Source of the DNA: Bacteroidota bacterium
Lineage (GTDB): Bacteria; Pseudomonadota; Alphaproteobacteria; Puniceispirillales; Puniceispirillaceae
Length of the DNA stretch: 6,790 bases
Reading direction: 5' to 3'
Assembly (NCBI GenBank): GCA_009936825.1
Contig: JAACDV010000126.1
Coordinates: 1-6,790, forward strand
Shown here: positions 5,381-6,790 of the stretch, one piece after another
Numbering within the stretch: the stretch's first letter is position 1
Layout: each line of letters begins with the position of its first letter
Notes under the pieces: model-generated
The model's database searches: none
Told to the model about the DNA's origin: nothing
What the model saw: the letters and a program-made list of their open reading frames with translations, nothing else
Position numbers and translations under genes: made by a program

Positions 5381-6421
5381 CTAGCTCACCGCGCGAACAT
5401 ACTCGGCCAGATGTCTGGCAAGGTCGGTAATCTGGTCAGCCAGCGCGGCACTACGCACCGGGTCCATCTGCGCGTTCCCATCCATATAGAGCGCCCGGTT
5501 AATTTCGATCTGAACTGATTGCCGACTGCTGCGCGCATCGCCATAGCTGCGGGTGATATATCCGCCGGCATAGGGCGTGTTCCAGCCAACCGACAGCCCG
5601 GACTTTTTCAGAAAACCGGTAATTGCCGTGGCCAGATTGCGATCAAGCGTTACCCCGAAGGCATCGCCGCAAATAATGTCAGGCAGCCGGTTGTTCAGCC
5701 TGTCAACGGCCGGCATCGAGTGAAAATCGACCAGCAGCGCAAAGCTGAACTGGTCATGCGCGGCGTTCATCAACCGGCCAAGAGCGTCATGATAGGGGGT
5801 GTGGACCGCGTTAATTCGCCGGTCAATTTGGGAAACGGCCAGTTTGGTATCATAGATCGGTTGCCGCGTTGCCGTCAGGCGTGGCCACAGTCCATAACCG
5901 GCTCTGACATGCTGGTCAGCGGCAGGGACGGAAATCGGCGCATCGAACATTGATTTATCCAGTGATGTGGCGGCGCGGTTAACGTCCAGATACCCGCGTG
6001 CGATGCGATTCACCACACAGGAAATGCCGTCCTCCGGAAGGTTGCTCCACAGATAATCAACACCGAAATCCTCCAGCCCGCGAAGCGCGTCAACTGGCTG
6101 AATAATGCTGCTCGTCAGGTCAGCCGGATAAATGCGCCCGGCATGTGGGCAAGACACGATCACCGGTGATGCGGGGGCTGGCGAGGCGGGGGCTGGCGAG
6201 GCGGGGGCATCCGGAAGGCTTGGCCGATAGATGTCCAGCGGTTGATAGCCGGGGGAATCAAAAACGGACTGGCTGACGATAATGGGCGGCAGGCGAGGGT
6301 CGGTGATGCCAAGGTCAGCGCTGGAGTCAGCTGCTTCTGGACGGGGCGCATCGACTTCAGGCTCGCTTGGACCAGATTGGTGCCTGCCAAATGCCATCAG
6401 TTTGTTCAGCACTCTTTCCAT
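5381..6421 (-). CDS. N-formylglutamate amidohydrolase family protein
   Basis: A 346-residue protein whose part from about residue 87 matches the N-formylglutamate amidohydrolase (FGase) family. Its namesake reaction releases formate from N-formyl-L-glutamate, the last step of one histidine-degradation route. Family motifs seen: SCPHAG (90-95), RGYLDVNR (142-149), LLVDFHSMP (229-237), CGDAFG (251-256), GGYITRSYG (286-294) and QIEINR (304-309). His, Asp and Glu in these motifs are the likely metal and catalytic residues. No hut genes are nearby and alphaproteobacteria often carry several paralogues, so the true substrate is open. Residues 1-86 are an extra, Pro/Ala/Asp-rich, probably disordered extension ending in a PASPA repeat; family members are usually about 260-300 residues. 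The long form is supported by a strong AGGAGG five nt before the ATG at 6421. No signal peptide; cytoplasmic. The redoxin gene lies downstream on the same strand but 170 nt away. Confidence 0.92.
   Translation of the reverse strand: MERVLNKLMAFGRHQSGPSEPEVDAPRPEAADSSADLGITDPRLPPIIVSQSVFDSPGYQPLDIYRPSLPDAPASPAPASPAPASPVIVSCPHAGRIYPADLTSSIIQPVDALRGLEDFGVDYLWSNLPEDGISCVVNRIARGYLDVNRAATSLDKSMFDAPISVPAADQHVRAGYGLWPRLTATRQPIYDTKLAVSQIDRRINAVHTPYHDALGRLMNAAHDQFSFALLVDFHSMPAVDRLNNRLPDIICGDAFGVTLDRNLATAITGFLKKSGLSVGWNTPYAGGYITRSYGDARSSRQSVQIEINRALYMDGNAQMDPVRSAALADQITDLARHLAEYVRAVS
6171..6209. repeat. 15-nt in-frame repeat encoding PASPA
   Basis: GCGGGGGCTGGCGAG occurs twice in tandem (6171-6185, 6186-6200) followed by a partial third copy (6201-6209). 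On the minus strand it encodes the Pro-Ala-Ser-Pro-Ala repeat just before the catalytic domain of the FGase-family protein. The unit is a multiple of three, so copy-number change would keep the frame and only alter linker length. Confidence 0.9.
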
Positions 6422-6426
6422 TCCTT

Positions 6427-6432
6427 CCTCCT
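6427..6432 (-). promoter_or_regulatory. Strong Shine-Dalgarno AGGAGG of the FGase-family gene
   Basis: Read on the minus strand, AGGAGG (6432-6427) stands five nt before the ATG at 6421. It is the best ribosome-binding site in the window and fixes the start of the long N-terminal form. A TAG stop of a short upstream frame (6433-6431) overlaps its first bases, which would allow translational coupling if that frame were used. Confidence 0.85.
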
Positions 6433-6705
6433 ACCATGCTTTGCGAGAGGGACCCAACCCGATTTCGGGAGGTGCGTCAAAAAGGTTCTCCGGAATAAGG
6501 GGTGTTAAATCCGGCACCAAAGGCAAACGCCGACGGAACCGGCACCAGCACGGCAACAAAAGCTGGCATTGTTCACTGAAAACAGCTTGCGAAAAACCGG
6601 CCATTGGTGCAAAACGGGGCCGTGGCAAAAGCTGCTAGGGGCCGTCTCAAACGGGTAAGCTCCATCACAGTGTCACCAACCCGCCCCAGCGCGGGAATGA
6701 AATCG
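6433..6705. other. Gap without a confident gene; one doubtful small frame
   Basis: Nothing here is recognisable as a known gene or RNA. A minus-strand frame (6431-6628; TTG start, or the ATG at 6604 giving 57 residues) ends inside the Shine-Dalgarno of the FGase-family gene. Its peptide contains LPLVPDLTPLIPENLFD and could be a small leader or hypothetical gene, but it has no visible ribosome-binding site or family resemblance. CCGGCACCA occurs twice (6511-6519, 6539-6547). CCCGC (6680-6684) and GCGGG (6691-6695) form a small hairpin shortly before the tRNA. The tRNA promoter must lie here but I cannot identify it. Confidence 0.5.
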
Positions 6706-6780
6706 GGGGGTGTAGCTCAGCGGGAGAGCACTTCGTTGACATCGAAGGGGTCACAGGTTCAATCCCTGTCACTCCCACCA
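6706..6780 (+). tRNA. tRNA-Val (anticodon GAC)
   Basis: A complete 75-nt tRNA reading valine codon GUC (and GUU by wobble). The acceptor stem GGGGGTG (6706-6712) pairs with CACTCCC (6770-6776) with one G-U pair. The D stem is GCTC/GAGC (6715-6718, 6726-6729). The anticodon stem CTTCG/CGAAG (6731-6735, 6743-6747) holds the loop TTGACAT with GAC at 6738-6740. The variable loop is GGGTC. The T stem ACAGG/CCTGT (6753-6757, 6765-6769) holds TTCAATC. The discriminator is A6777 and CCA is encoded at 6778-6780. Confidence 0.97.
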
Positions 6781-6790
6781 TTTCTTTCAA

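Noticed and set aside
5355..5385. AGAC/GTCT with an A-run as terminator of the FGase-family gene
   Set aside because: Only four base pairs, with the T-run in the loop rather than after the stem on the minus strand.
6282..6638. 118-residue plus-strand open frame near the tRNA
   Set aside because: Its first part is antisense to the well-supported FGase-family N-terminus, and the rest shows low-complexity basic residues with no ribosome-binding site or family resemblance.
6706..6780. tRNA-Val as an integration site of a genomic island
   Set aside because: No integrase gene and no second copy of the tRNA 3' end is present in the window.

Overview
The window looks like chromosomal DNA from an alphaproteobacterium, possibly a marine or metagenomic lineage. 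Three things support this: a DUF2794 protein, a family I know almost only from Alphaproteobacteria; the gene order yfgM-like, bamB, der; and a tRNA-Val(GAC) of alphaproteobacterial type with an encoded CCA end. No phage, transposase, CRISPR or plasmid gene is visible. Genus cannot be decided from the sequence alone.

Layout from left to right. Bases 1-55 are a hexanucleotide repeat that touches the stop codon of a minus-strand DUF2794 gene (56-508). A gap with a 10-nt tandem repeat follows. Then comes a plus-strand cluster: a YfgM-like membrane-anchored TPR-type protein (706-1332), the outer-membrane assembly lipoprotein BamB (1372-2763) and the double GTPase Der/EngA (2942-4423). Convergent to der lies a minus-strand redoxin of the iodothyronine-deiodinase-like type (4521-5210), clearly more AT-rich than its neighbours. 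Behind it, also on the minus strand, is an N-formylglutamate amidohydrolase-family gene (5381-6421) with a proline/alanine-rich N-terminal extension. Bases 6433-6705 hold no confident gene, and tRNA-Val(GAC) occupies 6706-6780.

How the genes work together. The plus-strand trio concerns envelope protein traffic (YfgM at the Sec translocon, BamB at the BAM complex) joined to ribosome biogenesis (Der, 50S assembly), an order also known from E. coli (yfgM-bamB-der). The two minus-strand enzymes have no evident link to the trio.

Unusual aspect. Short tandem repeats of different unit lengths (6, 10, 9, 9, 15 and 15 nt) lie at nearly every gene boundary and inside two protein N-termini. One such block sits inside a long inverted repeat just ahead of der. 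This repeat load and the deiodinase-like redoxin are the points most worth a second look. I found no convincing new multi-gene system.
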